DNA from: Scandinavium vulneris_A
GTDB taxonomy: Bacteria; Pseudomonadota; Gammaproteobacteria; Enterobacterales; Enterobacteriaceae
Assembly: GCA_046518185.1 (NCBI GenBank)
Contig: JBKGRZ010000002.1
Location: 310,001 to 374,000 of the forward strand
DNA: 64,000 nt
Reading direction: 5' to 3'
Positions 17,364 to 25,819 of this stretch are shown here, piece by piece (positions within the stretch are counted from its first letter, which is position 1; each line of letters begins with the position of its first letter). The notes under the pieces were generated by a model. That model worked only from the letters and a program-made list of their open reading frames with translations, did not search any database and was not told the origin of the DNA. A program made the position numbers and the translations under genes.

Positions 17364-17690
17364 TTAGTCCCACCAAACGTCGAAAAGTTCGCTGGTGCGC
17401 ACTTCTTCGAACTTTCTGTCTTCCAGCCATTTACGCACGACGGCCTGGTGTTCTTCGGTACATTTTCCGATTTCCTGCATGCAAATCAGGCCTTCCCAGG
17501 CCAGATAGCCGCTGCCGTCAAAGGCCAGCTTGTTCGGCTCGATAACTTCGTTAATGAAATCATCAACGGTTTTATCGATTTGCTCTTCGGTGCTGCCTTC
17601 CGGGAAACGCCATGAAACGGAAAATCCTAATTCCTGGAATTCGTCGATATGCATTTTCTTACGCAGACGACGGCTACGGTTCTTCGCCAT
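17364..17690 (-). CDS. yggL: DUF469 family protein YggL
   Basis: 108 residues as in E. coli, starting M-A-K-N-R-S-R-R-L-R-K-K. Small basic-N-terminal cytosolic protein reported to associate with the 50S ribosomal subunit; the exact role is unclear. The start overlaps the trmB stop by one base, so the two are coupled. The frame extends 10 codons upstream inside trmB, which is not used. Confidence 0.94.
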   Translation of the reverse strand: MAKNRSRRLRKKMHIDEFQELGFSVSWRFPEGSTEEQIDKTVDDFINEVIEPNKLAFDGSGYLAWEGLICMQEIGKCTEEHQAVVRKWLEDRKFEEVRTSELFDVWWD

Positions 17691-18409
17691 TATTTCACCC
17701 TCTCGAACATTAAGTCCCATACGCCGTGGCCAAGACGATGGCCACGCTGTTCAAATTTGGTCACCGGACGTGATTCCGGACGCGGTACGTAGTCGTTACT
17801 TTCTGACAGGTTTTTGTAACCCTCCAGCGACGACATCACTTCCAGCATGTGCTCCGCATAGGGTTCCCAGTCGGTCGCCATGTGGAAGACGCCGCCGAGC
17901 TTCAGCTTGCTTTTCACAAGCTCAGCAAAAGGAGCCTGAACGATACGGCGTTTATTATGACGCGCTTTATGCCACGGGTCAGGGAAAAACAGCTGCACCA
18001 TGTTGAGAGAATTGTCAGGAATCATTTTGTGCAGCACTTCCACCGCGTCGTGACACATCACGCGCAGGTTTTCCACGCCCTCTTCATGGGCAGACGCCAG
18101 ACACGCGCCGACGCCCGGGGAGTGTACTTCAATGCCTAAGAAATTCTGCTCCGGCTTGGCCTTTGCCATGGTGACGAGCGATGCGCCCATGCCAAAACCA
18201 ATCTCCAGCGTGGTCGGTGCGTCGCGACCAAACAGGGCCACGAAGTCGACAGGGGTTTCGCTAAACTCGACGCCCATCACCGGCCAATAGTTGTCCAGCG
18301 CGTGCTGCTGCCCTTTGGTCAGACGGCCCTGACGGCGGACAAAGCTACGAATACGGCGCATCGGGCGGCCGTCTTCATCAAATTCCGGTGAAATGACGTC
18401 GTTGTTCAT
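17690..18409 (-). CDS. trmB: tRNA (guanine-46-N7)-methyltransferase
   Basis: Makes m7G46 in tRNA using S-adenosylmethionine. The start at 18409 gives 239 residues, matching E. coli; an upstream in-frame extension to 18457 is rejected. Rossmann-fold methyltransferase with LEIGFGMGASL (SAM loop near residue 70), LGIEVHSPGV, LFFPDPWHKARHNKRR (catalytic and tRNA-binding region) and TDWEPYAEHM. Divergent from mutY. Confidence 0.96.
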   Translation of the reverse strand: MNNDVISPEFDEDGRPMRRIRSFVRRQGRLTKGQQHALDNYWPVMGVEFSETPVDFVALFGRDAPTTLEIGFGMGASLVTMAKAKPEQNFLGIEVHSPGVGACLASAHEEGVENLRVMCHDAVEVLHKMIPDNSLNMVQLFFPDPWHKARHNKRRIVQAPFAELVKSKLKLGGVFHMATDWEPYAEHMLEVMSSLEGYKNLSESNDYVPRPESRPVTKFEQRGHRLGHGVWDLMFERVK

Positions 18410-18552
18410 AAAAATTCTGTCTACCTGGTGAGTATTCGGGAAACGGGCATTATCCAAACTCAGGCGAAGTATGCAAGCATGGGAAAGATCCGGTTTACAG
18501 CCCGGTGACGCTGTGCTGCAATCTGCGTCCCTGATACAGCGAATCGGTAGCC

Positions 18553-19605
18553 ATGCAAGCCTCTCAATTTTCAGCCCAGGTGCTGGACTGGTACGACAAA
18601 TATGGGCGTAAGACCCTGCCCTGGCAAATGGAAAAAACGCCGTACAAAGTATGGCTCTCTGAGGTGATGTTGCAACAAACTCAGGTTGCTACCGTTATCC
18701 CTTATTTTGAGCGCTTTATGGCGCGTTTCCCGACCATTACCGACCTCGCAAATGCGCCGCTCGATGAAGTGCTGCATCTGTGGACCGGTCTGGGCTATTA
18801 CGCCCGGGCGCGCAATCTGCACAAAGCGGCACAGCAGGTCGCCACCTTGCATAACGGCGTCTTTCCGCAAACCTTTGATGAAGTCGCCGCCCTGCCCGGC
18901 GTTGGGCGCTCCACCGCAGGCGCGGTGCTGTCGCTGTCGCTCGGCAAACATTTCCCCATTCTGGACGGCAACGTAAAACGCGTGCTGGCCCGCTGTTACG
19001 CGGTCGATGGCTGGCCGGGTAAAAAAGACGTGGAAAAGCGGCTGTGGGAAATCAGTGAAGACGTCACCCCCGCCAAAGGCGTGGAGCGTTTTAATCAGGC
19101 AATGATGGATTTAGGGGCGATGGTCTGCACCCGTTCAAAACCCAAATGCGAACTGTGCCCGCTGAAAACCGGCTGCGTGGCGTATGCCAACCATAGCTGG
19201 GCGCAGTATCCCGGCAAGAAGCCGAAGCAAACCCTGCCGGAGCGCGTGGGCTATTTGCTGATTATCCAGCACGACGACGAGGTGTTGCTGTTCCAGCGTC
19301 CGCCGAGCGGTCTGTGGGGTGGCCTGTTCTGCTTCCCGCAGTTTACGTCAGAAAGCGATTTGCGCGAGTGGTTAGCCCAGCGGCAAATTAACGCCGATAC
19401 TCTTGCTCAGCAAACCGCGTTTCGCCATACCTTCAGCCATTTCCATCTGGATATTGTGCCTATGTGGCTCCGCGTGCAGTCAATGGACGCGTGCATGGAT
19501 GAAGGCGCCGCTCTCTGGTATAACTTAGCCCAGCCACCGTCAGTCGGGCTGGCAGCCCCCGTGGAGCGCCTGTTACAGCAGTTACGCGCCGGCGCTCTGG
19601 TGTGA
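18553..19605 (+). CDS. mutY: Adenine DNA glycosylase MutY
   Basis: Removes adenine mispaired with 8-oxoguanine. 350 residues as in E. coli. Helix-hairpin-helix followed by the catalytic region (LPGVGRSTAGAVLS, then ILDGNVKRVLAR with the conserved aspartate near 138), and the 4Fe-4S cluster cysteines in C-x6-C-x2-C-x5-C near residues 192-208. A C-terminal NUDIX-like domain from about 230 recognises 8-oxoG. yggX starts 25 bases downstream, as in E. coli. Confidence 0.97.
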   Translation: MQASQFSAQVLDWYDKYGRKTLPWQMEKTPYKVWLSEVMLQQTQVATVIPYFERFMARFPTITDLANAPLDEVLHLWTGLGYYARARNLHKAAQQVATLHNGVFPQTFDEVAALPGVGRSTAGAVLSLSLGKHFPILDGNVKRVLARCYAVDGWPGKKDVEKRLWEISEDVTPAKGVERFNQAMMDLGAMVCTRSKPKCELCPLKTGCVAYANHSWAQYPGKKPKQTLPERVGYLLIIQHDDEVLLFQRPPSGLWGGLFCFPQFTSESDLREWLAQRQINADTLAQQTAFRHTFSHFHLDIVPMWLRVQSMDACMDEGAALWYNLAQPPSVGLAAPVERLLQQLRAGALV

Positions 19606-19630
19606 GCGACGGCCATCAAGAGGAATAGTC

Positions 19631-19906
19631 ATGAGCAGAACCATTTTTTGTACCTTCCTGCAGCGCGACGCTGAAGGCCAGGACTTCCAGCTTTATCCGG
19701 GCGAGCTTGGAAAACGCATCTATAACGAAATTTCAAAAGAAGCCTGGGCCCAGTGGCAGCATAAGCAAACCATGCTGATTAACGAGAAAAAACTCAGCAT
19801 GATGAATCCTGAGCACCGCAAGCTGCTGGAGCAGGAGATGGTGAACTTCCTGTTCGAAGGGAAAGAGGTTCATATCGAAGGCTATACGCCACCAGAAAAA
19901 AAATAA
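19631..19906 (+). CDS. yggX: Fe(2+)-trafficking protein YggX
   Basis: 91 residues, the E. coli length. Small protein linked to iron trafficking and protection of Fe-S clusters from oxidants. The conserved N-terminal RTIFCTFLQRDAEGQDFQLYPGELGKRIY with its single cysteine is the family signature. GAGGAAT upstream is the ribosome site. Coupled to mutY, whose product has an Fe-S cluster; followed by a strong terminator. Confidence 0.96.
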   Translation: MSRTIFCTFLQRDAEGQDFQLYPGELGKRIYNEISKEAWAQWQHKQTMLINEKKLSMMNPEHRKLLEQEMVNFLFEGKEVHIEGYTPPEKK

Positions 19907-19909
19907 CAC

Positions 19910-19930
19910 AAGGGCCTTTGGGCCCTTTAT
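19910..19930 (+). terminator. Intrinsic terminator after yggX
   Basis: GC-rich 7-bp stem (19910-19916 with 19921-19927), TTTG tetraloop, then a short T-rich tail, 4 bases past the yggX stop. Confidence 0.7.
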
Positions 19931-19957
19931 TACAACACAACACGCACTCCCGGAATG

Positions 19958-21037
19958 ATGAAAAAATATTTAGCGCTAGCCCTGATTGCGCCGTTGCTCA
20001 TTTCGTGTTCAGGCTCCAAAAAGGGTACGCCCTTTAATGAAGCCTGGGTAAAGGACACCAACGGTTTTGACATTCTGATGGGGCAGTTTGCCCATAACAT
20101 CGAGAATATCTGGGGATACAACGAAGTTCTGGTCGCCGGACCGAAGGACTACGTGAAGTATTCCGATCAGTACTACACCCGTAGCCACATCAACTTTGAT
20201 GCGGGCACCATCACCTTTGAAACCATCGCCGGAACCGACCCGACGGGCCGCCTGCGTCAGACCATCATCAAAACGCTGTTGATGGGTGATGATCCGGGCT
20301 CGGTTGACCTCTACTCCGACGCCGATGATATTCAGATTTCCAAAGAGCCGTTCCTGTACGGGCAGGTGGTGGATAACACCGGGCAGCCGATACGCTGGCA
20401 GGGGCGCGCATCCAACTACGCCGACTGGCTGCTGCAAAACCGCCTCAAGAGCCGCAATAACGGGCTGCACATGATCTACAGCGTGACCATCAACCTGGTG
20501 CCGAACCACCTTGATAAACGTGCACATAAGTACATGGGCATGGTCCGCCAGGCGTCACGTAAATACGGTGTGGATGAGTCGTTGATTCTGGCAATAATGC
20601 AGACCGAATCGTCATTTAACCCGTATGCGGTCAGCAATTCCGATGCGCTGGGGCTGATGCAGGTCGTGCAGCACACCGCCGGGAAAGACGTATTCAAAGC
20701 GCAGGGCAAATCCGGGACGCCGAGCCGCAGCTTCCTTTTCGACCCGGCCAGCAATATCGACACCGGCACCGCCTACCTGGCGATGCTCAACAACGTTTAT
20801 CTCAGCGGAATTGATAACCCAACCTCACGGCGTTATGCGGTGATCACCGCCTACAACGGCGGCGCAGGCAGCGTGCTGCGGGTGTTCTCCAGCGATAAAG
20901 TTCAGGCGGCCAACATTATTAACAACATGGCACCGGGGGATGTTTATCAGACCTTGACCACCCGCCATCCGTCGCAGGAATCGCGTCGCTATCTGTATAA
21001 AGTGAACAACACGCAGAAGAGCTACCGTCGGAAGTAG
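19958..21037 (+). CDS. mltC: Membrane-bound lytic murein transglycosylase C
   Basis: Outer-membrane lipoprotein that cleaves peptidoglycan between MurNAc and GlcNAc. From the second of two tandem ATGs the length is 359 residues, as in E. coli; the first ATG at 19955 adds one Met. Lipobox LLISC near residue 16. The N-terminal MltC domain (to about 160) precedes an SLT domain (about 190-355) with the catalytic glutamate in QTESSFNPYAVS, then SDALGLMQVV and AVITAYNGGAGSVLRVF. Confidence 0.96.
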   Translation: MKKYLALALIAPLLISCSGSKKGTPFNEAWVKDTNGFDILMGQFAHNIENIWGYNEVLVAGPKDYVKYSDQYYTRSHINFDAGTITFETIAGTDPTGRLRQTIIKTLLMGDDPGSVDLYSDADDIQISKEPFLYGQVVDNTGQPIRWQGRASNYADWLLQNRLKSRNNGLHMIYSVTINLVPNHLDKRAHKYMGMVRQASRKYGVDESLILAIMQTESSFNPYAVSNSDALGLMQVVQHTAGKDVFKAQGKSGTPSRSFLFDPASNIDTGTAYLAMLNNVYLSGIDNPTSRRYAVITAYNGGAGSVLRVFSSDKVQAANIINNMAPGDVYQTLTTRHPSQESRRYLYKVNNTQKSYRRK

Positions 21038-21054
21038 TGTCCTCCTCACCCTGG

Positions 21055-21077
21055 CCCTCTCCCTTAAAAGGAGAGGG
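21055..21077 (+). terminator. Hairpin after mltC
   Basis: 8-bp purine/pyrimidine stem (21055-21062 with 21070-21077) and a 7-base loop beginning 18 bases after mltC. This kind of CCTCTCCC/GGAGAGGG hairpin is common downstream of enterobacterial genes. The U-run is weak. Confidence 0.5.
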
Positions 21078-21101
21078 TTATCTTCTCCAGCCATACAAAA
21101 A

Positions 21102-21117
21102 TGTTATTTGCGTCACT
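21102..21117 (+). promoter_or_regulatory. Possible CRP site upstream of nupG
   Basis: TGTTA-N6-TCACT resembles the CRP consensus TGTGA-N6-TCACA with two mismatches. nupG is under CRP, CytR and DeoR control in E. coli, which motivates the call. Placed by eye only. Confidence 0.3.
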
Positions 21118-21262
21118 AAACCATCCTGCAAAAGAATAAATATTGCATTTATTTGCGGGCGGTAACAAAACGCCGCGCTCGTCATCGATAGAATCGCATC
21201 AAATACACGCCATGAATGTTTCTATAACAACACAGCGCCGATCACTTTGTGAGGAAAGTAAC

Positions 21263-22519
21263 ATGAACCTTAAGCTGCAGCTCAAAATACTGTCCTTCCT
21301 GCAGTTCTGTCTCTGGGGGAGCTGGCTGACGACACTCGGCTCCTATATGTTTGTCACGCTCAAATTCGACGGGGCATCTATTGGTGCCGTCTATAGTTCT
21401 CTGGGGATTGCCGCGGTGCTGATGCCGACATTGCTCGGGATCGTGGCGGATAAGTGGATCAGCGCTAAATGGGTATATGCCTTTTGCCATCTGGTCGGGG
21501 CCGTCACGCTGTTTATGGCGGCGGGCGTCACCACGCCGGGGGCGATGTTTGTCGTTATCCTGCTGAACTCCCTGGCCTATATGCCGACGCTCGGCCTGGT
21601 CAACACCATCTCCTACTACCGCCTGAAATCTGCGGGACTGGACATCGTGACCGACTTCCCGCCGATCCGTATCTGGGGCACCATTGGCTTTATCATGGCG
21701 ATGTGGGCGGTGAGCTTCTCTGGCTTTGAACTGAGCCATATGCAGCTGTACATCGGCGCGGCGCTCTCCGTGGTTCTGGCGCTGTTCACCCTGACCCTGC
21801 CGCATATCCCGGTGTCCAATCAGCAGCAGAAACAGAGCTGGAGCAGTATGCTGGGCCTCGATGCCTTCGCGCTGTTCAAAAACAAACGCATGGCCATTTT
21901 CTTTATCTTCTCCATGCTGCTGGGCGCTGAACTGCAAATCACCAATATGTTCGGCAACACCTTCCTGCACAGCTTCGATAACAACCCGCTGTTCTCCGGC
22001 AGCTTCATCGTTGAACACGCCTCGGTGATGATGTCGATTTCACAGATTTCTGAAACCCTGTTCATCCTGACTATTCCGTTCTTCCTCAGCCGCTACGGCA
22101 TCAAGAACGTGATGTTAATCAGTATTTTCGCGTGGATGCTGCGCTTCGGCCTGTTCGCCTACGGCGACCCAAGCGCGTTCGGCACCGTCTTGCTGGTGCT
22201 GTCGATGATCGTCTACGGCTGTGCCTTCGACTTCTTCAACATCTCGGGTTCGGTGTTTGTGGAAAAAGAAGTGCGCCCTGAAATCCGCGCCAGCGCGCAG
22301 GGCATGTTCCTGATGATGACCAACGGCTTCGGGTGCATTCTGGGCGGGATCGTCAGCGGCAAAGTGGTTGAGATGTACACCGTCAGCGGTATTACCGACT
22401 GGAAAAGCGTGTGGCTGATTTTCGCGGCGTATTCGCTGGTTCTGGCCTTCGCCTTCGTGGCCCTGTTCAAATACAAACATGTGCCAACGGTAAACGGTGC
22501 GCAGCCTGTGGCGCACTAA
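21263..22519 (+). CDS. nupG: Nucleoside:H+ symporter NupG
   Basis: Inner-membrane importer of purine and pyrimidine nucleosides of the nucleoside:H+ symporter family within the major facilitator superfamily. The ATG at 21263, with GAGGAAAG upstream, gives 418 residues as in E. coli; a 40-codon in-frame extension to 21143 is rejected. Twelve hydrophobic segments; conserved FLQFCLWGSWLTTLGSY near the N-terminus, DFPPIRIWGTIGFIMAMW and YGCAFDFFNISGSVFVE. Convergent with speC. Confidence 0.96.
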   Translation: MNLKLQLKILSFLQFCLWGSWLTTLGSYMFVTLKFDGASIGAVYSSLGIAAVLMPTLLGIVADKWISAKWVYAFCHLVGAVTLFMAAGVTTPGAMFVVILLNSLAYMPTLGLVNTISYYRLKSAGLDIVTDFPPIRIWGTIGFIMAMWAVSFSGFELSHMQLYIGAALSVVLALFTLTLPHIPVSNQQQKQSWSSMLGLDAFALFKNKRMAIFFIFSMLLGAELQITNMFGNTFLHSFDNNPLFSGSFIVEHASVMMSISQISETLFILTIPFFLSRYGIKNVMLISIFAWMLRFGLFAYGDPSAFGTVLLVLSMIVYGCAFDFFNISGSVFVEKEVRPEIRASAQGMFLMMTNGFGCILGGIVSGKVVEMYTVSGITDWKSVWLIFAAYSLVLAFAFVALFKYKHVPTVNGAQPVAH

Positions 22520-22530
22520 TCAGTTCTAAT

Positions 22531-22600
22531 GCGCCCGGCGGCGTTACACTTGCCAGGCCTACGGTGTTGTAGGCCCGATAAGCGTCAGCGCCATCGGGCA
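22531..22600. repeat. REP/BIME-type repeat pair
   Basis: Two GC-rich palindromic units (starting near 22532 and ending near 22599) with TAGGCCCGATAAGCG, typical of enterobacterial REP elements, located between convergent nupG and speC. Confidence 0.75.
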
Positions 22601-22628
22601 AAAAAGCTTAAAGTTGGTCATTAGTCTC

Positions 22629-22658
22629 AAAGGGAGGGGATTTCCCCTCCCTTTTTTA
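22629..22658. terminator. Bidirectional terminator between nupG and speC
   Basis: GGGAGGGG/CCCCTCCC hairpin with a short loop, A-rich on the left and a T-run on the right. It lies directly 3' of both convergent genes, so it can serve either strand; the longer T-run favours the plus strand. Confidence 0.7.
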
Positions 22659-22659
22659 T

Positions 22660-24798
22660 TCACGACTTCAGCACGTAGCCATACAGTCGCTTAATCCCAT
22701 CCGCATCTTTCTCGCTGTATACACCCTGCAACTCCGGTGAGAATCCGGGCAGCATGTTCACCCCCTCTTCCAGGGCGAGGAAATACTGCTGAACCGCGCC
22801 GCCCCAGATTTCCCCTGGCACCACGCACAGTACGCCTGGCGGATACGGCAGCGCACCTTCCGCAGCAATACGCCCTTCCGCCTCGCTGAGGCGCACCAGT
22901 TCAACGTTCCCGCGGATAAACTCGATATTGGCGTCCTGCGGATTCATCACCACCGCCGGGAAGCTCTCTTTGCGGAACATCGCTTTTTGCAGGTCTTTCA
23001 CATCAAAACTAACGTACAGGTCATGCATTTCCTGGCACAGCTGACGCAGAGTATAATCGCGGTAGCGTACCGGATATTTGCTGAACACCGACGGCAGCAC
23101 ATCGGCCAGCGGGGTATCGTCTTCAATATGCTGCTCAAACTGGCCGAGCATCGCCACCAGATGCGCCAGCTTCTCCGTGCTCTCGGCGGGGGTGAGCAGG
23201 AACAGGATCGAGTTGAGATCGCATTTCTCCGGCACGATGCCGTTTTCACGCAAATAGTGGGCGAGGATCGTCGCCGGAATGCCAAAGTCGGTATATTGCC
23301 CGGTATCGGCGTCGATCCCCGGCGTGGTCAGCAGCAGTTTGCACGGATCGACAAAATACTGATCCTGCGCGTAACCTTCAAAGCCGTGCCAGCGTTCACC
23401 CGGGCCAAAGCTGAAGAAACGGCGTTCGCGGGCAATTGCCTCCGTGGGATGATCCTGCCACGGACGACCGGCCACCGTCGGCGGAATAAAGGGTTTGATC
23501 ATCTTGCAGTTGGCAATGATCGCTTTGCGCGCCTCAATCCCGAGCGCCACGCACTCCGCCCACAGCCGACGCCCGCTCTCGCCTTCGTGGATTTTGGCGT
23601 TCACATCCAACGCGGCAAACAGCGGATAAAACGGGCTGGTGGAGGCGTGCAGCATATAAGCGTTGTTCAGCCGCTTATAGGGGCAAAAACGCGCCTGGCC
23701 GCGAATATGATTGTCTTTCTTATGGATCTGCGACGTCTGTGAGAAACCGGCCTGCTGCTTATGCACCGACTGGGTCACGAAAATGCCCGGATCGTTTTCA
23801 TTCAGCTCCAGCAGCAGCGGCGAACAGTCGGCCATCATCGGGATAAACTGCTCGTAGCCGACCCACGCCGAATCAAACAGAATGTAATCGCAGAGATGAC
23901 CAATCTTATCGACTACCTGACGGGCGTTATAAATGGTGCCGTCGTAAGTCCCAAGCTGGATAACCGCCAGGCGGAACGGACGCGCGTCACCCGCTTTCTG
24001 CGGCGCGACTTCGCGAATCAGCTCTCGCAGATAGCCATCATCAAAGCAGTGCTCATCAATCCCGCCGATAAAACCAAACGGATTGCGCGAGGCCTCGAGA
24101 TACACCGGCGTGGCCCCGGCCTGGATCAGTGCCCCGTGATGGTTTGATTTGTGGTTGTTGCGGTCGAACAGCACCAGGTCGCCGCGGGTCAGCAGCGCAT
24201 TGGTGACGACCTTATTCGCCGCCGAGGTGCCGTTGAGGACAAACCAGGTTTTATCCGCATTAAACACTTTCGCAGCGAACTTCTGCGCCTGCTTGGCCGC
24301 CCCTTCGTGAATTAACAAATCACCCAGTTTGACGTCGGCGTTGCACATGTCAGCGCGGAAAATATTCTCCCCGAAGAAGTCATAGAACTGGCGACCCGCC
24401 GGATGCTTCTTGAAAAATTCGCCGTGCTGATGGCCCGGACAGGCAAAGGTGCTGTTGCCCATTGCCACATACTGCGTCAGCGTGTCGAAAAACGGTGGCA
24501 GAAGATGGTCTTCATAGCGCGTGGCCGCCGCTTCAAGCTCCAGCCACTGCTGCCCGCTGCCGTTGACGACGGCCTCCACGCCTTCGGGCGCTTCCAGCGC
24601 TTCTTCAGAAAACAGGAACACCGGCAGCTGAAAACCGGTTCGCTTGAGCAACGTAAGAATGCCGCTGCGGCTATCCGCAACGGTAATGACCACTGCCGCC
24701 ACGTCGGTAAAATCGGTACTGTCCAGCGCCACCACCTTACGGTGAGTGGAAAGACGAGAAACCAGCTCGCGGCTGGCGGCAATGTGCATTGATTTCAT
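22660..24798 (-). CDS. speC: Constitutive ornithine decarboxylase
   Basis: PLP enzyme that converts ornithine to putrescine, the main entry to polyamines. 712 residues (E. coli 711). N-terminal wing domain to about 110, PLP-binding core with the Schiff-base lysine in TQSVHKQQAGFSQ near residue 355, and the C-terminal domain. GNSTFACPGHQHGEFFKKHPAG and LFDRNNHKSNHHG are family signatures. The E. coli neighbour yqgA is absent upstream; the tRNA-Phe gene follows instead. Confidence 0.97.
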   Translation of the reverse strand: MKSMHIAASRELVSRLSTHRKVVALDSTDFTDVAAVVITVADSRSGILTLLKRTGFQLPVFLFSEEALEAPEGVEAVVNGSGQQWLELEAAATRYEDHLLPPFFDTLTQYVAMGNSTFACPGHQHGEFFKKHPAGRQFYDFFGENIFRADMCNADVKLGDLLIHEGAAKQAQKFAAKVFNADKTWFVLNGTSAANKVVTNALLTRGDLVLFDRNNHKSNHHGALIQAGATPVYLEASRNPFGFIGGIDEHCFDDGYLRELIREVAPQKAGDARPFRLAVIQLGTYDGTIYNARQVVDKIGHLCDYILFDSAWVGYEQFIPMMADCSPLLLELNENDPGIFVTQSVHKQQAGFSQTSQIHKKDNHIRGQARFCPYKRLNNAYMLHASTSPFYPLFAALDVNAKIHEGESGRRLWAECVALGIEARKAIIANCKMIKPFIPPTVAGRPWQDHPTEAIARERRFFSFGPGERWHGFEGYAQDQYFVDPCKLLLTTPGIDADTGQYTDFGIPATILAHYLRENGIVPEKCDLNSILFLLTPAESTEKLAHLVAMLGQFEQHIEDDTPLADVLPSVFSKYPVRYRDYTLRQLCQEMHDLYVSFDVKDLQKAMFRKESFPAVVMNPQDANIEFIRGNVELVRLSEAEGRIAAEGALPYPPGVLCVVPGEIWGGAVQQYFLALEEGVNMLPGFSPELQGVYSEKDADGIKRLYGYVLKS

Positions 24799-25117
24799 AA
24801 GCGCGACTACCCAAATCGGGAGAATAAAAGGCCCGGATTCCGGTGCCCCGGGGGTGATAAGCAGAAAATTCGCGCAATAATTACACCTTTCGCCAACCCG
24901 CGCAAGATGAAATCAATATGCACATTTTCGGCCTGCACGGCGCTAAAAAAGCAGAATTTACGATTATAAATTCACTCCCAGCGCATAAAACATTGATATC
25001 AAATCGCTGTTCTGGAACGGGCTATTTTGCATAAATGGTGAGAGATTGCGCAGTTCGTCGTGAAACACACAAATTTCGTTGACGAGGCGGGCAGAATCTA
25101 GTTTAATGCGCCCCGTT
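24799..25117. other. 319-bp region between speC and tRNA-Phe
   Basis: Contains the speC upstream region on the minus strand and the tRNA-Phe promoter at its right end. No supported gene; the yqgA gene found here in E. coli is missing. Confidence 0.6.
25079..25107 (+). promoter_or_regulatory. Sigma-70 promoter of tRNA-Phe
   Basis: TTGACG (25079-25084), 17-base spacer, TTTAAT (25102-25107), then a GC-rich discriminator GCGCCCC immediately before the tRNA. The discriminator is typical of stable-RNA promoters under stringent control. Confidence 0.75.
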
Positions 25118-25193
25118 GCCCGGATAGCTCAGTCGGTAGAGCAGGGGATTGAAAATCCCCGTGTCCTTGGTTCGATTCCGAGTCCGGGCACCA
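25118..25193 (+). tRNA. pheV: tRNA-Phe (GAA)
   Basis: 76-base tRNA with encoded CCA. The acceptor stem GCCCGGA pairs with TCCGGGC. The anticodon stem GGGGA/TCCCC encloses a 7-base loop with anticodon GAA at 25151-25153, and GGTTCGATTCC forms the T arm. Next to speC, as pheV is in E. coli; tRNA-Phe genes of this type are well-known integration sites for genomic islands. Confidence 0.97.
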
Positions 25194-25204
25194 CTATTTA
25201 GAAG

Positions 25205-25228
25205 AACCCGCCTATGGCGGGTTTTTTG
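25205..25228 (+). terminator. Intrinsic terminator of tRNA-Phe
   Basis: Perfect 8-bp stem (25205-25212 with 25216-25223) with a 3-base loop and a run of T residues. Confidence 0.85.
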
Positions 25229-25279
25229 CTTTTATTCGCCGCGAGCGGCTGCCCTCACCCACCGTGAGGACACCCGGCC

Positions 25280-25819
25280 TTAGAAAATCCCCTTCTGCCT
25301 GACTTTCTGCATCTTCTCGGTTGGCGCATCCACTTTGCTTAATGCCACCTCCTCCTGCCCGTTGCTGCGCTCTGGCGTAGAGACGCTGGCATTTTTCGTG
25401 GCCATGCGTAACTGTTGCAGGCCGAGTTTTTGCTGCTCCATCAGCGGTTTTAACGCAGCCACTTCTTCACGAATTTTCTGCAATTCCGCCAGCTGTTCGG
25501 CGGACGTATCCTGCGGTGGTTGCGGCGCGGACTGCGGCTGCAGTTCGCTGAGTAGAGCCGGAAGGGAAAGACTCTCACGTCCCAACGATTCCGCCACATG
25601 GTGGCACACCGCCGGATCCATCAAATGGAGCTGCAAACCGGCGAGGTAGACGTCGCGATGAAAGGCCCGGATCGCCATATTGGTGTCATCGATACCGGCT
25701 GACGATTCCAGCGACTGGTGCCACTGCTGCAGGTGTTGCATCGCGCGCAAATCAGCGCGCGACTGTTCTGGCGTCAGATGAAGGGACAGATTAACGCGGC
25801 GAATCTGCCCGTTACGCAT
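25280..25819 (-). CDS. Hypothetical partner of ParM-like protein (possible ParR/StbB)
   Basis: 179-residue protein of uncertain function, overlapping the end of the ParM-like gene by 8 bases, so translationally coupled. Its position matches ParR/StbB, the DNA adaptor of type II plasmid partition. The N-terminus (RRVNLSLHLTPEQ, then helices to about 90) could be a ribbon-helix-helix fold. Residues about 105-137 look like a coiled coil (repeated L and E with QLAELQKIREEVAALKPL). It is longer than typical ParR (about 117). The adaptor role is inferred from gene order. Confidence 0.55.
   Translation of the reverse strand: MRNGQIRRVNLSLHLTPEQSRADLRAMQHLQQWHQSLESSAGIDDTNMAIRAFHRDVYLAGLQLHLMDPAVCHHVAESLGRESLSLPALLSELQPQSAPQPPQDTSAEQLAELQKIREEVAALKPLMEQQKLGLQQLRMATKNASVSTPERSNGQEEVALSKVDAPTEKMQKVRQKGIF

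Noticed and set aside
25118..25193. Search for a direct repeat of the tRNA-Phe 3' end as an island attachment site
   Set aside because: No second copy was noticed in the window; the island extends past the right edge, so a copy could lie outside.
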